A stretch of DNA of 64,000 nucleotides. Source: Ohtaekwangia koreensis (lineage in GTDB: Bacteria > Bacteroidota > Bacteroidia > Cytophagales > Cyclobacteriaceae). The position numbers and the translations under genes are program-made. The notes below the pieces were generated by a model. It was not told the DNA's origin. It saw nothing but the letters and a program-made list of their open reading frames with translations, and searched no databases. Shown in pieces: positions 8,738-17,943 of the stretch. The DNA is taken from NCBI RefSeq assembly GCF_900167975.1, contig NZ_FUZU01000002.1:193501-257500 (forward strand). The letters are read 5' to 3'. Every line of letters starts with the position of its first letter. The stretch's first letter is position 1.

Positions 8738-9184
8738 ATGATACGCATGATCCATATTCTTATTCTCTGTAGCCTGATGCTGGGGTGTCTGAGTGTACGC
8801 TCCCAGATTCCTGACGCCATTCGCAAAATTGAGTATACCACACTTACACGTGGTTATCAGAAACATGTTGTTATATCACCGGATAGTATTACTACAAAAG
8901 TAGAGGGTCGGGGAGAAGATCAATCACACAAACGCGCGCTTACAAAAGGAGAATGGAGCATGCTGATCGATTGTCTCAGAAATATAAAACTCGCGGAGAT
9001 ACCCGATTTGAAATCACCCTCTATGAAAAGAGCATACGATGGTGCACTTCACTCCACGTTAACACTTACTACCAAAGACGAAAAAGTGTTATCGCACTCT
9101 TTCGATAATGAAGACGCAAATGAAAAATTACTACCGTTGATGAAGGGCGTTAAGAAGCTTGAAGGGGACGGCGATAAAGAGTAG
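8738..9184 (+). CDS. Small secreted hypothetical protein
   Basis: A 148-residue protein with an N-terminal export signal (hydrophobic residues 5-18, likely cleavage after VRSQ). The mature part is charged and probably beta-rich, with one predicted helix in the middle. A Cys in LMLGC is not a good lipobox, so secretion or periplasmic location is more likely than lipidation. I do not recognise the family. It is flanked by terminators on both sides (8640-8705 and 9263-9308) and is therefore a single-gene transcript. Confidence 0.7.
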   Translation: MIRMIHILILCSLMLGCLSVRSQIPDAIRKIEYTTLTRGYQKHVVISPDSITTKVEGRGEDQSHKRALTKGEWSMLIDCLRNIKLAEIPDLKSPSMKRAYDGALHSTLTLTTKDEKVLSHSFDNEDANEKLLPLMKGVKKLEGDGDKE

Positions 9185-9262
9185 ATTTTTTTACCAGTAA
9201 AATAGATTCGAGTTGTGCTGTGCGCCAAAGCTTGAGTGTACCAATTAAGATTCTCTATGGCG

Positions 9263-9308
9263 CATTAAAGACTATCACTCGTCAGCCAGTGATAGCCTTT
9301 AATGTTTT
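9263..9308 (+). terminator. Strong terminator hairpin between convergent genes
   Basis: A 17-nt arm CATTAAAGACTATCACT (9263-9279) pairs with 9288-9304 apart from one mismatch, loop 8 nt, followed by TTTT. It ends the 8738 gene and may also act on the opposite strand for the GH89 gene. Confidence 0.85.
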
Positions 9309-9358
9309 AGAGAAATTCAAAAAGCAAGAAAGATAAAGAGACGCGCTAGAGCGCATGC

Positions 9359-11581
9359 CTATTCAACATATATCTTTACTACTTTGTCTTTATACTTTTC
9401 ATATATACCTTTTGCTGCATCTATAGAGTTACCGACAGGTTCCGATTGATATTCGTTGTTTAATGTGTTCACCCATTTCCACTCCCATTCTTTTATTCTC
9501 TCTTCAAATGCGACAAGGTCTGCTTTCTTTCCTTGCTTCATGCTTTGAGATGTATATTCGAAGAATTGTTCCCAGCGGGGTTTATAAAATCCTTTCAGCA
9601 ACCCTGACCACTGACGATTTGAATACTCATGAAGCTCGCTATTCTTATCGCCCCATAGCGTTACCTGATCGCGCGCATTAAATTCATATATATTCTTTTC
9701 TTCCAGGGTAATGCCCCAACGCTGTGCATCGGTTACCCACTTACCAAAAAGGAATTCCTGGCGTGTAGCAAGTAAGGCATCCATATCATCAATAAGCTCA
9801 AGGAATTCTATACTATATTTCTGAAATGCGACTTTATCTTTTTTCTGATACGCAAGCGCTATCTTTTGCTGTAAGGGTGAAGCATAGTTTGCCAGCACTT
9901 GTCGGGTTACATCGATCAGGTCATATTGAAAGGCTCTACTATTACTAAACGAATCTGCAACATGGATAAATAACTCCCAACCCTTAACCAACTCGCGTGA
10001 ATCATAATCAAGTTTAGTCAACACCCGGTGACCTTTTACATCGAACGTTGGCCGCGCTACAATAATGGATTCAGGTCCACCTTCACCGAGTCCTCCATTA
10101 TATACTGTATTTTTTAAATAGTCCCATGCTTTTACAACGGATGGGTTATCGGCACCGTAACGTCTGTGAGCATAACCCTTAAGCCAGACATCTACATTAA
10201 TTGGTGTATCCTGCCATACATTTTCCAACATCAACTCAAACAGCGCAGGGTTTTGTTCATTGCCTTCCGGGGTTAATCCTATACCTGTTAGTTTCCCTGA
10301 CTTGGGATCATGCAATGCCGCAGACGGATCTTCCGCTACATTTGACATCCTGCCAAACATACTTACGTTGCCTCCAAAATTTTGAAGCATATTCCAGATC
10401 CATGGTTTGCCATAGTATGCATCATTGGTTTTCCACACCGGGTGACTTTCGCTATATAGATCCAAAACGATCATGTGATCATCAGGCACTGCTGCAAACA
10501 ATGCCTGCATTTGCACAGGCTTCCAAAAATCTGAATTATAGTGGAACATCCACCCTTGCATTACCCAAACAGCTTTCGGATCGGTGTTCGCCATCGAGCG
10601 AAACACTTTACCACTGATCTTACTCAAAAATGTAGAATCATTTGTTGGCGGAACATTTTCATTAAAGGTATCTGCAGAGTAAAAATGATCAGTGCCATAC
10701 TCTTTTGTTTGCGTTTCCAGGAAGAGTGCACCTATTTTTTCGAATAATGAATCTTCAGCGTCCAGTATATATACATCGTTGAAGCCAGCGCCCCAATTCG
10801 TCTTCTTTACTTTCGCATTTGGGAACTTCTCTATAAATGAAGGAGGCACGTGTCCTGTAAATGCGGGTAAAACAGTTGTCATGCCGAATGACCTTTCCTG
10901 CGCCAATATTTTTTTCTGTAGGTCTTTATGTGTGTCCATCCAATGTTGTGGCAACGGCCCGCCCCAGCCATCTATATTTCCCATCCACAACCAGGAAAAA
11001 TACGCGGGACCGCTGAAGAAAGCATCCAACGCTTTATCCGTAAAACCGAGTGTATGGTATACATCGCGCCAAATCGCTTCTTCGCCTGTAAGCGCAAGGG
11101 GCATATTTATACCATTCAGTGCCATCCAGTCAATCTCCTGCTGCCAGCGTTCCCAGTCCCACCAAGCCATAGTATAGTTGAACGTACAGTAATTCAGATA
11201 ATAGCGATATTTATAGGGAGACGTTTTACGAATCTTGCTCTCTACCACGGGTAGAGTTTCCGTGAGGTGAGCTTGCATATTATTCCAGGATATATCCTGG
11301 TGACAATAATACTTCAGGTAATAATTAAGTGCGGAAGCAACGGATATACCATTATTACCTCGGAGGACGATCTTATCATCTTTACTTTCCAGTTCAAAGA
11401 CATCCTTTCCATTGTCCTGTTGGATGTACTCAATCGTGAAGGCATCCGCTTTGTCATTTACAATTCGTTTGACAAGCGCGGTCGCAGCGTCATCTTCTTT
11501 CTGTTCTTTTTTTTCAGGAGTACATCCGGCAAGCAAGGCAAGGCAAACACCGGTATACAAAATCGATTTGAAGGTATTCAT
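9359..11581 (-). CDS. Alpha-N-acetylglucosaminidase (GH89) lipoprotein
   Basis: A 740-residue glycoside hydrolase of the NAGLU/GH89 family. A lipoprotein signal with lipobox LLAGC is at residues 1-20. Family segments include WWDWERWQQEIDWMALNGIN, LALTGEEAIWRDVY, FFSGPAYFSWLWMGNIDGWG, and PAFTGHVPPSF. The N-terminal small domain, the TIM-barrel core and the helical C-terminal domain all appear present, and the length is normal. It removes terminal alpha-linked GlcNAc from glycans, probably at the cell surface or in the periplasm. It is a single-gene unit, upstream of nothing on its strand. Confidence 0.95.
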   Translation of the reverse strand: MNTFKSILYTGVCLALLAGCTPEKKEQKEDDAATALVKRIVNDKADAFTIEYIQQDNGKDVFELESKDDKIVLRGNNGISVASALNYYLKYYCHQDISWNNMQAHLTETLPVVESKIRKTSPYKYRYYLNYCTFNYTMAWWDWERWQQEIDWMALNGINMPLALTGEEAIWRDVYHTLGFTDKALDAFFSGPAYFSWLWMGNIDGWGGPLPQHWMDTHKDLQKKILAQERSFGMTTVLPAFTGHVPPSFIEKFPNAKVKKTNWGAGFNDVYILDAEDSLFEKIGALFLETQTKEYGTDHFYSADTFNENVPPTNDSTFLSKISGKVFRSMANTDPKAVWVMQGWMFHYNSDFWKPVQMQALFAAVPDDHMIVLDLYSESHPVWKTNDAYYGKPWIWNMLQNFGGNVSMFGRMSNVAEDPSAALHDPKSGKLTGIGLTPEGNEQNPALFELMLENVWQDTPINVDVWLKGYAHRRYGADNPSVVKAWDYLKNTVYNGGLGEGGPESIIVARPTFDVKGHRVLTKLDYDSRELVKGWELFIHVADSFSNSRAFQYDLIDVTRQVLANYASPLQQKIALAYQKKDKVAFQKYSIEFLELIDDMDALLATRQEFLFGKWVTDAQRWGITLEEKNIYEFNARDQVTLWGDKNSELHEYSNRQWSGLLKGFYKPRWEQFFEYTSQSMKQGKKADLVAFEERIKEWEWKWVNTLNNEYQSEPVGNSIDAAKGIYEKYKDKVVKIYVE

Positions 11582-11684
11582 GGAGCGAAAGCGGGTTAGT
11601 ATTCTTCTTCAGGTGTTACTACAGGTAAGTGATGCTTTACCACTACATGAAGCTATAAATTATGCCACTATAATGACGTAAGTT

Positions 11685-11721
11685 AAAAAAAGAAAAGGCG
11701 AAGAGAATCTCCTCGCCTTTT
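11685..11721 (-). terminator. Terminator of the ABC/OmpA operon
   Basis: Read on the minus strand, AAAAGGCGA (11713-11721) pairs with TCGCCTTTT (11693-11701), with an inner GAGA/TCTC stem, and is followed by a T run (11685-11691). Confidence 0.88.
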
Positions 11722-11739
11722 ACGAAATATACTTGATTA

Positions 11740-12537
11740 CTAAATCTTGTGTTTGATCTGGGACACCAGCGTCTGGAAGACTTGATTCTCGCGAATGTTC
11801 GGATTCCAGGCGAGTCCTAATTCGATCAGATCCAAGGTCTCGGTAATAGTCGCTCCTTCCTTGTCTTTTTCACGCGCCAGAATGAACGCGGTATCAGATA
11901 TAGCCAGGGAGTTTTCTACATCGTGACTAATGATCACCAAAGTATTCAATTCATGGAGAGTCGAAATGCCCAACAACAACTCCATTACGCGATCGATCAT
12001 CAAGGCATCAAGTCCCGAGAAGGGTTCATCCAACAAAATAAACCGATTGCCCGTGAGCACTTGTTGTATGATACTGGCTCGTTGACGTTGTCCTCCGGAA
12101 AGCTGCATCGGGTATTTTTTAAGATGCTCCGCGAGGTCGAACTTCTCGGCGTATTCATTTATCAATGCATCCTTCTCTTTATCATTTTGCGTATTGCTTG
12201 AGTGCTTCATAGCGAGACGCAAATTATCATGCACGGTACGGTGATTGAAGAGTATATAGTTTTGTGCTACGATACCAACTTCACCTGCTACTACAGGGTG
12301 TTGATCTAACCCGACCTTTACGGTGCCTGAGCCCGGTTGTATAAGACCCGCGAGGATTTTAAACAATTGTGTTTTACCTATACCACTCCGACCGATCAGT
12401 GATATAACTTGTCCCTGATTTACATCCGGCCGAACTATATTGTGGATACGAAAATTTATATCCCGCAAAATCTGTTTATCGTACGACAGGCTTACCCCCT
12501 GCACTTCGATCAGTAATTCATTCTTCGAATACTTCAT
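11740..12537 (-). CDS. ABC transporter ATP-binding protein (SsuB/TauB-like)
   Basis: A 265-residue ABC ATPase with every catalytic motif present: Walker A GRSGIGKT, Q-loop VAQNYILF, signature LSGGQRQR, Walker B FILLDEPFSGLD and switch His in ISHD. It resembles the ATPases of nitrate, taurine and sulfonate importers. Its start overlaps the permease stop by 4 bp (12534-12537), so the two are coupled. It is the last gene of a five-gene operon whose other members are a permease, a substrate-binding/OmpA fusion and two coiled-coil proteins. The substrate is unknown. Confidence 0.92.
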   Translation of the reverse strand: MKYSKNELLIEVQGVSLSYDKQILRDINFRIHNIVRPDVNQGQVISLIGRSGIGKTQLFKILAGLIQPGSGTVKVGLDQHPVVAGEVGIVAQNYILFNHRTVHDNLRLAMKHSSNTQNDKEKDALINEYAEKFDLAEHLKKYPMQLSGGQRQRASIIQQVLTGNRFILLDEPFSGLDALMIDRVMELLLGISTLHELNTLVIISHDVENSLAISDTAFILAREKDKEGATITETLDLIELGLAWNPNIRENQVFQTLVSQIKHKI

Positions 12538-13322
12538 TTTCGCACGTGAATTTTGGTATAGGGGAAAAGCCAGAAGCGCATATTCTTCAATAAGAAATCG
12601 AAAAATATACCAATCGCAAAAATGATCACCAGTATAGCAAACACAGTACTAAGATCTATATACTTGTTAGACTTGATCAGCATGGTACCCAAACCTCCTT
12701 CAGACATACTGAGTCCTTCCACCATAGTAATCATCATCCAGGCAATGGCAAAATTCTGACGCATTACTTCAAATACCTGATCGAGTCGTCCGATGATAAC
12801 AACTTCAAGCAAAGCCTGCCAGTTGTTCATGCGAAGTGTTTTACAAAGCTCATACTCTTGCACGTTTATCGATTCTATAATCGACAACAGTGATGTAACA
12901 AAGAATGGAACTATACCAAAGATCAGCAAGCTGAGCTTCAGTTGATGACCATCCTGAGTTATTAGTGTAAACAGAAAGATCAAGCCGGTTAAAGTAAGGT
13001 ATCTGCACTTCACTATAAATCTTGCGAGTGGTGAAAATACCGGGATCAACGAAAGATAACTTACGACCAGTGCGATTACAATTGAAATGCCCATGCCTGT
13101 TAACGTAAGGCCAAGGCTGCTGAAAAAATTATCAATAAAATACTCTGTCGTAATTATTGATACCACTGACTTCATTATTCTTAGTGGCGTTGGTATTAGT
13201 CCGTTGCCACCAAAAATCTCCCAAAATAAAAGGGCGGCAATCGCTTGAGTAACGATCAACATTACCAGCGTGCGCCCTTTTATATGGGTCAATGGATTAA
13301 AGATGTTTTTTATTTCCTCCAT
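12534..13322 (-). CDS. ABC transporter permease (SsuC/TauC-like)
   Basis: A 262-residue inner-membrane permease with about six hydrophobic segments. The ATPase-coupling loop is visible as LCKTLRMNNWQALLEVVIIGRLDQV, followed by AIAWMMITMVEGLSMSEGGLG, a pattern shared with nitrate and sulfonate importer permeases. It overlaps the ATPase gene by 4 bp and lies 13 bp downstream of the substrate-binding/OmpA gene. It should pair with that binding protein and the ATPase to form an importer, or a transporter-like envelope device (inference). Confidence 0.9.
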   Translation of the reverse strand: MEEIKNIFNPLTHIKGRTLVMLIVTQAIAALLFWEIFGGNGLIPTPLRIMKSVVSIITTEYFIDNFFSSLGLTLTGMGISIVIALVVSYLSLIPVFSPLARFIVKCRYLTLTGLIFLFTLITQDGHQLKLSLLIFGIVPFFVTSLLSIIESINVQEYELCKTLRMNNWQALLEVVIIGRLDQVFEVMRQNFAIAWMMITMVEGLSMSEGGLGTMLIKSNKYIDLSTVFAILVIIFAIGIFFDFLLKNMRFWLFPYTKIHVRK

Positions 13323-13335
13323 TGACTTTTTTGAA

Positions 13336-15102
13336 TTACTCTCCTAATACAATTTGTACACGTCTGTTTTGTGCTCGGCCCACAGCCGTAGCGTTGTTAC
13401 CGATTGGTTCAGCCGGGCCAAATCCTTTTGATTCGATACGATCTATTACCAAACCTTTACTTACCAGGTAACTCTTTACAGAGTTCGCTCTGTCTTCAGA
13501 AAGCTTTTGGTTCGCCGCAGCGTTACCAGTATTGTCCGTGTGTCCATATACACCTACTTTCAAACCTTCGGCTACAACAGAGCTTTGCAGAATCTCATCC
13601 AGTAATTTATAGGACTCTGGCTTGATGATGGCGCTACCGGTTTCAAACTGAATCTGATATGATTTCGAAGAAACCTTGCTGGTGATCTCATTTGAGTATG
13701 TAACCTGTAAAGCTTTACCTTCCATCAGCTCACTGTGATTTACAATCACGGATTGCAAGAAAGATTTATCTACCACTTGTGCGTATGGAGGGTACGTTGC
13801 CATATACTCCGGATACATTTTAGACAAGATGTCTCCAAATGTATTGTACACGATTTTATAGCGGTCGATACCATCTTTACCCAAGCCGAATGTATTCGCA
13901 GCATCCTGCAGGTTAAAGGCCATTGATCCACCCAACGCTACATCAAGTCCTTGCATATCTTTCTCTGTTACACCGTTGTAGTACTTCAACCAGTACTCAC
14001 CGCTTTGTTCATTATATACTTTCGCAGAGATCTTGGCAGCAAACGCTTTTGCTTCATTGAATGATCGTACCTGGTCACCCGCCTGGCTCAAAGCCATGAT
14101 CAGGTTTTCGATATCTGTTCTGTGATCGTATGCAAACTTTTTAATCGTGATCGTGATGTTCGGCATCTGCGAAGCATACTGCTTTGTGTTAGCAATGGTG
14201 ATCAAACCACCTTTTTGTTTCGCGATGTTTACATCACCAGGTGTCCATGTAGCAACACCGTCTACCCCTACCGTTGCTTCTTCACTTCCCTTCTTACCAT
14301 CTTTCACAATCTTTCTGCTTTCCTTGTAACCGGTGATATACTTGTTACCGGCATCCAGGAAATCGTTCGCAGCAATGATGTTGATCGCATCCTTATCATA
14401 TGTAGTTTCATCCGGGTTCACGCGCAGGTTATTATCACCAGCCCACTTTAACAAGATGTTCATATCACCATCACGCAACACACAGGCTACTGTTTTTCCG
14501 ATAGCCGACTTCGGATCTTTCTTCCAGTCTGGAGGACCCATCAGCTGATCTTCACCATATGATTTACCCATGGCATAGAAAGCAATTGGCTGATACTCCG
14601 GCCCAAGAGGTTCAAGTTCTTTACTTAAACCAGCGAAGAATGCAGGCATACCATCTCCCATGAAGGAAGCAAATACAGCAGGCGTCTCCGGATTGTTCTT
14701 ATAGTCTTGTGCAAATTTTACAATATCTGCTATAGATTTAAAGCAATCATCCTGACGCACTATATCTACCTGCAGTTTTGATTTATCAAACAGTGAACCC
14801 TTTGTAGTCAGTGCTCCACCGTTCGCATACATCAATGGGAACTGTGAATTCCACGCCATTACTTTCCAGATAATGTGCGTACCTCCGTTGACAGATTCCT
14901 GATCAGAAGGTAAAGGAAATACACTTGCATTACCCACGAGCGAAGCTTCCGGTGCATCCGGTAATGCTACGCGCCCGATCTCTTGCGATACTTTTGCTTC
15001 TTGTGGTCTTTTATCCCACCACAATACTTTTCCGGCGAAGATTGCACCCAGTACGAGTATAATCATCAATACCTTTCCGGAGGTTTTTACTTTAATAGCC
15101 AT
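13336..15102 (-). CDS. Membrane-anchored substrate-binding protein fused to an OmpA peptidoglycan-binding domain
   Basis: A 588-residue fusion. Residues about 10-28 are a single hydrophobic anchor without an obvious cleavage site. Residues about 75-430 look like a type 2 periplasmic substrate-binding protein of the NMT1/nitrate-taurine type (for example the VGVDGVATWTPGDV stretch). Residues about 475-588 are an OmpA/MotB C-terminal domain with QIQFETGSAIIKPES, VYGHTDNTG and NRRVQIVLGE, the motif that binds peptidoglycan. Together this tethers a ligand-binding domain between inner membrane and cell wall. It lies between the coiled-coil genes and the permease. Ligand unknown. Confidence 0.88.
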   Translation of the reverse strand: MAIKVKTSGKVLMIILVLGAIFAGKVLWWDKRPQEAKVSQEIGRVALPDAPEASLVGNASVFPLPSDQESVNGGTHIIWKVMAWNSQFPLMYANGGALTTKGSLFDKSKLQVDIVRQDDCFKSIADIVKFAQDYKNNPETPAVFASFMGDGMPAFFAGLSKELEPLGPEYQPIAFYAMGKSYGEDQLMGPPDWKKDPKSAIGKTVACVLRDGDMNILLKWAGDNNLRVNPDETTYDKDAINIIAANDFLDAGNKYITGYKESRKIVKDGKKGSEEATVGVDGVATWTPGDVNIAKQKGGLITIANTKQYASQMPNITITIKKFAYDHRTDIENLIMALSQAGDQVRSFNEAKAFAAKISAKVYNEQSGEYWLKYYNGVTEKDMQGLDVALGGSMAFNLQDAANTFGLGKDGIDRYKIVYNTFGDILSKMYPEYMATYPPYAQVVDKSFLQSVIVNHSELMEGKALQVTYSNEITSKVSSKSYQIQFETGSAIIKPESYKLLDEILQSSVVAEGLKVGVYGHTDNTGNAAANQKLSEDRANSVKSYLVSKGLVIDRIESKGFGPAEPIGNNATAVGRAQNRRVQIVLGE

Positions 15103-15141
15103 ATATATTTTACAGGTTTAATAGATTAGTTTCAAAAAACA

Positions 15142-16107
15142 TTATTTCAAAAGGTCGCCAAAATCACCAGTTAAAGGAGTTGCTACCCGGGTGTTTGAAC
15201 CAGTAGTAAGCTTGAACTCATTCTCCGGATTGAAAGTCTCCAGCATGCGCAAGCCTTCCTTCTCATAGGTAGCGTTGTCAAGGTCTATAGAGCGCATAAA
15301 ATCTGACGAGTAACTGATCGCCTTTTTCATGTTGGCCAATTTGCTCGCTATATCTTCCTTCAGATACTCCATAGATTGCTCTACCATTAATTTCTTCTCA
15401 GGGTCACCCTTGAATATTTTAAGGGCGGACGTAAGCGCTCTGTTGCCTGAAGTAACGGATCTATATAGATCACGCTTCAGTTCCAATTCATTCTTCGCAT
15501 CTTCAATCAGGTATGCACTGTTTTTATGAATACGTGTCAGGTAGTCACCAATCCGGAATAAATTATCGCGTATCGGTGTAAGCTGTTTGATATACTCATT
15601 CAATCTTCCGATCTGACGTGTAGCGTTGCCTAACTCCGGCAGCATGTTTTTTTCTTTAGCTGTTTGCGCCTTCGTCATCAACTTGGTGATCTCACTTTCT
15701 TTTTCTTTTATTTTCAGATCGATCTTTTCTTTCTGTCCATCAACTTCGACAGATTGTTTATATAGTTTCTCACGCTCTTCCTGCATGTCGTTGATGTAGT
15801 CTTCAGCAATGATGAAAGGATCCAGCTCGATCACTATACCGACCAGTTTCTTCATGAGGATCTCATAAAAGTAAAAGAGACTCAATCTGAATTTCCGGTG
15901 TGTAACAACATATAGAAATATACCCAGGCAGGCTAGTGCTACACCGAAGTTGAATGTATTCCATACAATCTTCGTAAGGATTGGAAATACATAGTATCCG
16001 ATCAATCCCGCTATACCTAAAGCAGCCAATGTACCGAACTTTCCACCGGGTCTGTTCCAGTATGATTTCAATTGCTGAGCATCTGTAGGGAAAATCTGTG
16101 TTTCCAT
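15142..16107 (-). CDS. Membrane protein with two TM segments and a long coiled coil
   Basis: A 321-residue protein. Two hydrophobic segments lie at about 25-45 and 50-68, then a mostly helical, highly charged region runs from about 90 to 280, with the YINDMQEEREKLYKQ and KIKEKESEITKL heptads. The tail is Thr/Ser-rich and unstructured. I do not recognise a named family beyond a loose resemblance to PspA-like or envelope scaffold proteins. It follows the 217-residue coiled-coil gene by 6 bp and precedes the substrate-binding/OmpA gene by 39 bp, so it belongs to the same operon and may be its inner-membrane scaffold (inference). Confidence 0.8.
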   Translation of the reverse strand: METQIFPTDAQQLKSYWNRPGGKFGTLAALGIAGLIGYYVFPILTKIVWNTFNFGVALACLGIFLYVVTHRKFRLSLFYFYEILMKKLVGIVIELDPFIIAEDYINDMQEEREKLYKQSVEVDGQKEKIDLKIKEKESEITKLMTKAQTAKEKNMLPELGNATRQIGRLNEYIKQLTPIRDNLFRIGDYLTRIHKNSAYLIEDAKNELELKRDLYRSVTSGNRALTSALKIFKGDPEKKLMVEQSMEYLKEDIASKLANMKKAISYSSDFMRSIDLDNATYEKEGLRMLETFNPENEFKLTTGSNTRVATPLTGDFGDLLK

Positions 16108-16113
16108 AGTTTG

Positions 16114-16767
16114 TTATAAGGTTGTCTGTATTTTAGATATATCGTCTGTTATCTTCTTCATCATGGCTTCGCAGGCCATGTTATAGCCTTGCTTGTTGCT
16201 GATAAGTTTACCTTCCTCTTCGGCAATGGTAGTCTTCAGTTTACCCATGGCAACTTGTGCATCGGTGATTTCTTTCGTCAGTTTTTGAATCATTTCAGAA
16301 TGCTTTACAATGGAGTCTTCCAGTAATTGCAATTCCTTTTTCTTATGACCGATTTCTTTTTCACCTTTCTCACGTGCTACTTTCTCAAATTGTATTTTAT
16401 CCTGATTGATAAGCTCTTTGTATTTGTTAGCAGAGTCGATCAGTTTATCTTTTGTCAATCCTTGAATTGCCAGCGATGCATAGGTTGCTGAAAGACGGGC
16501 TTTCTCATCCTTGATATGCGCCTCAAGTGTCTCCGCCATTTTCCAGAACTCATAGTAATCTGGGCCTGGTAGATTAGCCTGGTCAAACATCTTCTCGAAG
16601 TGCTTTTCGAACTTATCAAAATCTTCGTCATTCAATGTCGTCCTTGCAGGTGCTGAAACCCGAGTTGGTTCATGAGATGACGAAGGTGATTTTGCAGGGG
16701 CAGACTTGTCCGGGTCCTCTTCAAATTCTACGAAGAGGCCCATAGCTTTTTTAAAAATACCAGCCAT
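16114..16767 (-). CDS. Cytosolic coiled-coil protein, first gene of the ABC/OmpA operon
   Basis: A 217-residue protein with no signal or membrane segment. After a short amphipathic N-terminus (MAGIFKKAMGLFVEF) and a disordered Ser/Pro stretch, residues about 75-215 are helical with long charged heptads (KKKELQLLEDSIVKHSEMI). The amphipathic start plus coiled coil recalls the layout of PspA/IM30 membrane-binding proteins, but I see no sequence motif that proves kinship. It is the promoter-proximal gene of the operon that ends with the ABC permease and ATPase, with a TAnnTTTG box 64 bp upstream. Confidence 0.78.
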   Translation of the reverse strand: MAGIFKKAMGLFVEFEEDPDKSAPAKSPSSSHEPTRVSAPARTTLNDEDFDKFEKHFEKMFDQANLPGPDYYEFWKMAETLEAHIKDEKARLSATYASLAIQGLTKDKLIDSANKYKELINQDKIQFEKVAREKGEKEIGHKKKELQLLEDSIVKHSEMIQKLTKEITDAQVAMGKLKTTIAEEEGKLISNKQGYNMACEAMMKKITDDISKIQTTL

Positions 16768-16830
16768 AGGTTATATGTGTTTTAGATTAGGTTTCGAAGG
16801 ATAAAAATTTTCCACAATAGGGTCAGCTTT

Positions 16831-16838
16831 CAAAGATA
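16831..16838 (-). promoter_or_regulatory. Bacteroidota -7 element for the ABC/OmpA operon
   Basis: Reads TATCTTTG on the minus strand, an exact match to TAnnTTTG, 64 bp before the first start codon. No clear TTG-type -33 box was found at the usual spacing. Confidence 0.55.
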
Positions 16839-17130
16839 AATAGAAAGCAACAAAGGCCGTACATCTTTAGGGTTAAGCCTACGATTAAATGTTAGTCCGA
16901 GAAGAATAAGTCCAGCCTTTATGAATTAGAAATTGGCAGGGGGATCACTGATCATGGTGCAGATATGCTTGAAATTGTGATGATAAACGAGAGAGTTTTA
17001 GAATGGATGCAGGGTTACATACAAATATTTATTTTTTCAAAATCTTGCAGATTGTTTAGAAAATAATATCAGAATCCTGTGGATTTAGTGTCTAATGCTT
17101 TTGCAGTCAACTCATTAAAATAACAAACAG
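16839..17130. other. Intergenic region with no visible gene
   Basis: The gap between the coiled-coil gene and the response regulator runs 16768-17213. Apart from the -7 box and the hairpin listed separately, I see no gene, repeat or structured element here. Confidence 0.5.
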
Positions 17131-17158
17131 GGTTGAAACGTGTGTGCGTCTCTCAACC
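17131..17158 (-). terminator. Hairpin downstream of the response regulator
   Basis: GGTTGA (17131-17136) pairs with TCAACC (17153-17158), with an inner ACG/CGT pair. Read on the minus strand it lies about 55 bp past the response-regulator stop and is followed by a T-rich stretch, so it may end that transcript. Confidence 0.4.
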
Positions 17159-17213
17159 ATTATTTCGGGGAATATATAGTATCGCTAAAATAAAGGCCCT
17201 ATATCTGTCAACT

Positions 17214-17648
17214 TCAGGATTTACTTACACTGCGCGTTATCACTGCAAATGAGTCTTTCAACATGTGAAATACTTTTGAAAGCGATTCCGTTAGTGCTTC
17301 TATTGTAATGGGCTTTTCAATGAAATCCGTGGCACCATGATGAAGTGCATCTTTCAGGTATTGAGGATGCACCGTGGTTGAATACATAACGATCGGCACC
17401 TGGCTGATCCGATCTATTTTTCGCAGTTCCTGTAAACATTGCTGTCCATTCATGCGCGGCATATTCAAATCAATGAAGATACAATGCGGAAGAAACGATG
17501 TGTCGTTTTGAATTCGTGTGATGGCTTCAACTCCGTCATTGGCAAACTCGAGCCGAGTGGATGCCTTCACGCCTTGTAATGCCAAACTAAAAATTTCCTG
17601 GTCATCCGCATCGTCATCCACCAGGAAGAAACAAATCGTATTCTCCAT
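17214..17648 (-). CDS. Single-domain response regulator (Rcp1-like)
   Basis: A 144-residue receiver domain with the acidic triad D11-D13 (VDDDADDQE), phospho-acceptor D60 in FIDLNMPRMNG, the switch Ser/Thr in MYSTT and Lys in IEKP. The FIDLNMPRMNG type is common in stand-alone regulators that partner with membrane or phytochrome-like kinases. I chose ATG 17648; a longer frame to 17693 adds 15 residues unlike the family. No kinase is adjacent. There is no output domain, so it acts by protein contact. Confidence 0.9.
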   Translation of the reverse strand: MENTICFFLVDDDADDQEIFSLALQGVKASTRLEFANDGVEAITRIQNDTSFLPHCIFIDLNMPRMNGQQCLQELRKIDRISQVPIVMYSTTVHPQYLKDALHHGATDFIEKPITIEALTESLSKVFHMLKDSFAVITRSVSKS

Positions 17649-17943
17649 ACTCCTTTTAATGTTTTCCGGAATCCATTTGTAAACACTACACACAAATTAA
17701 AATTCATGCATGTTTAAACAATCAAGAAAAACAGTTAACGTGTGAAAAGATAACAATTCCGTATACATCCCAAGTGGTCACTGATTTAATATTCTATTAT
17801 TTTTATTCATCCGGTATATTTACAGCATAAATAGCAACATCTTATTTGCGGAATGATATAGTAGCGGGTGGAAATAAATCAAACGTTATCTGTACGCACC
17901 TCGAAAAACAGTTTGACTATATTTCAATGTCCGCATAAAAAAC

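Noticed and set aside
10201-11177. Open frames on the + strand opposite the GH89 gene
   Set aside because: They are antisense to a well-conserved enzyme, lack recognisable domains and have no promoter or start signal.
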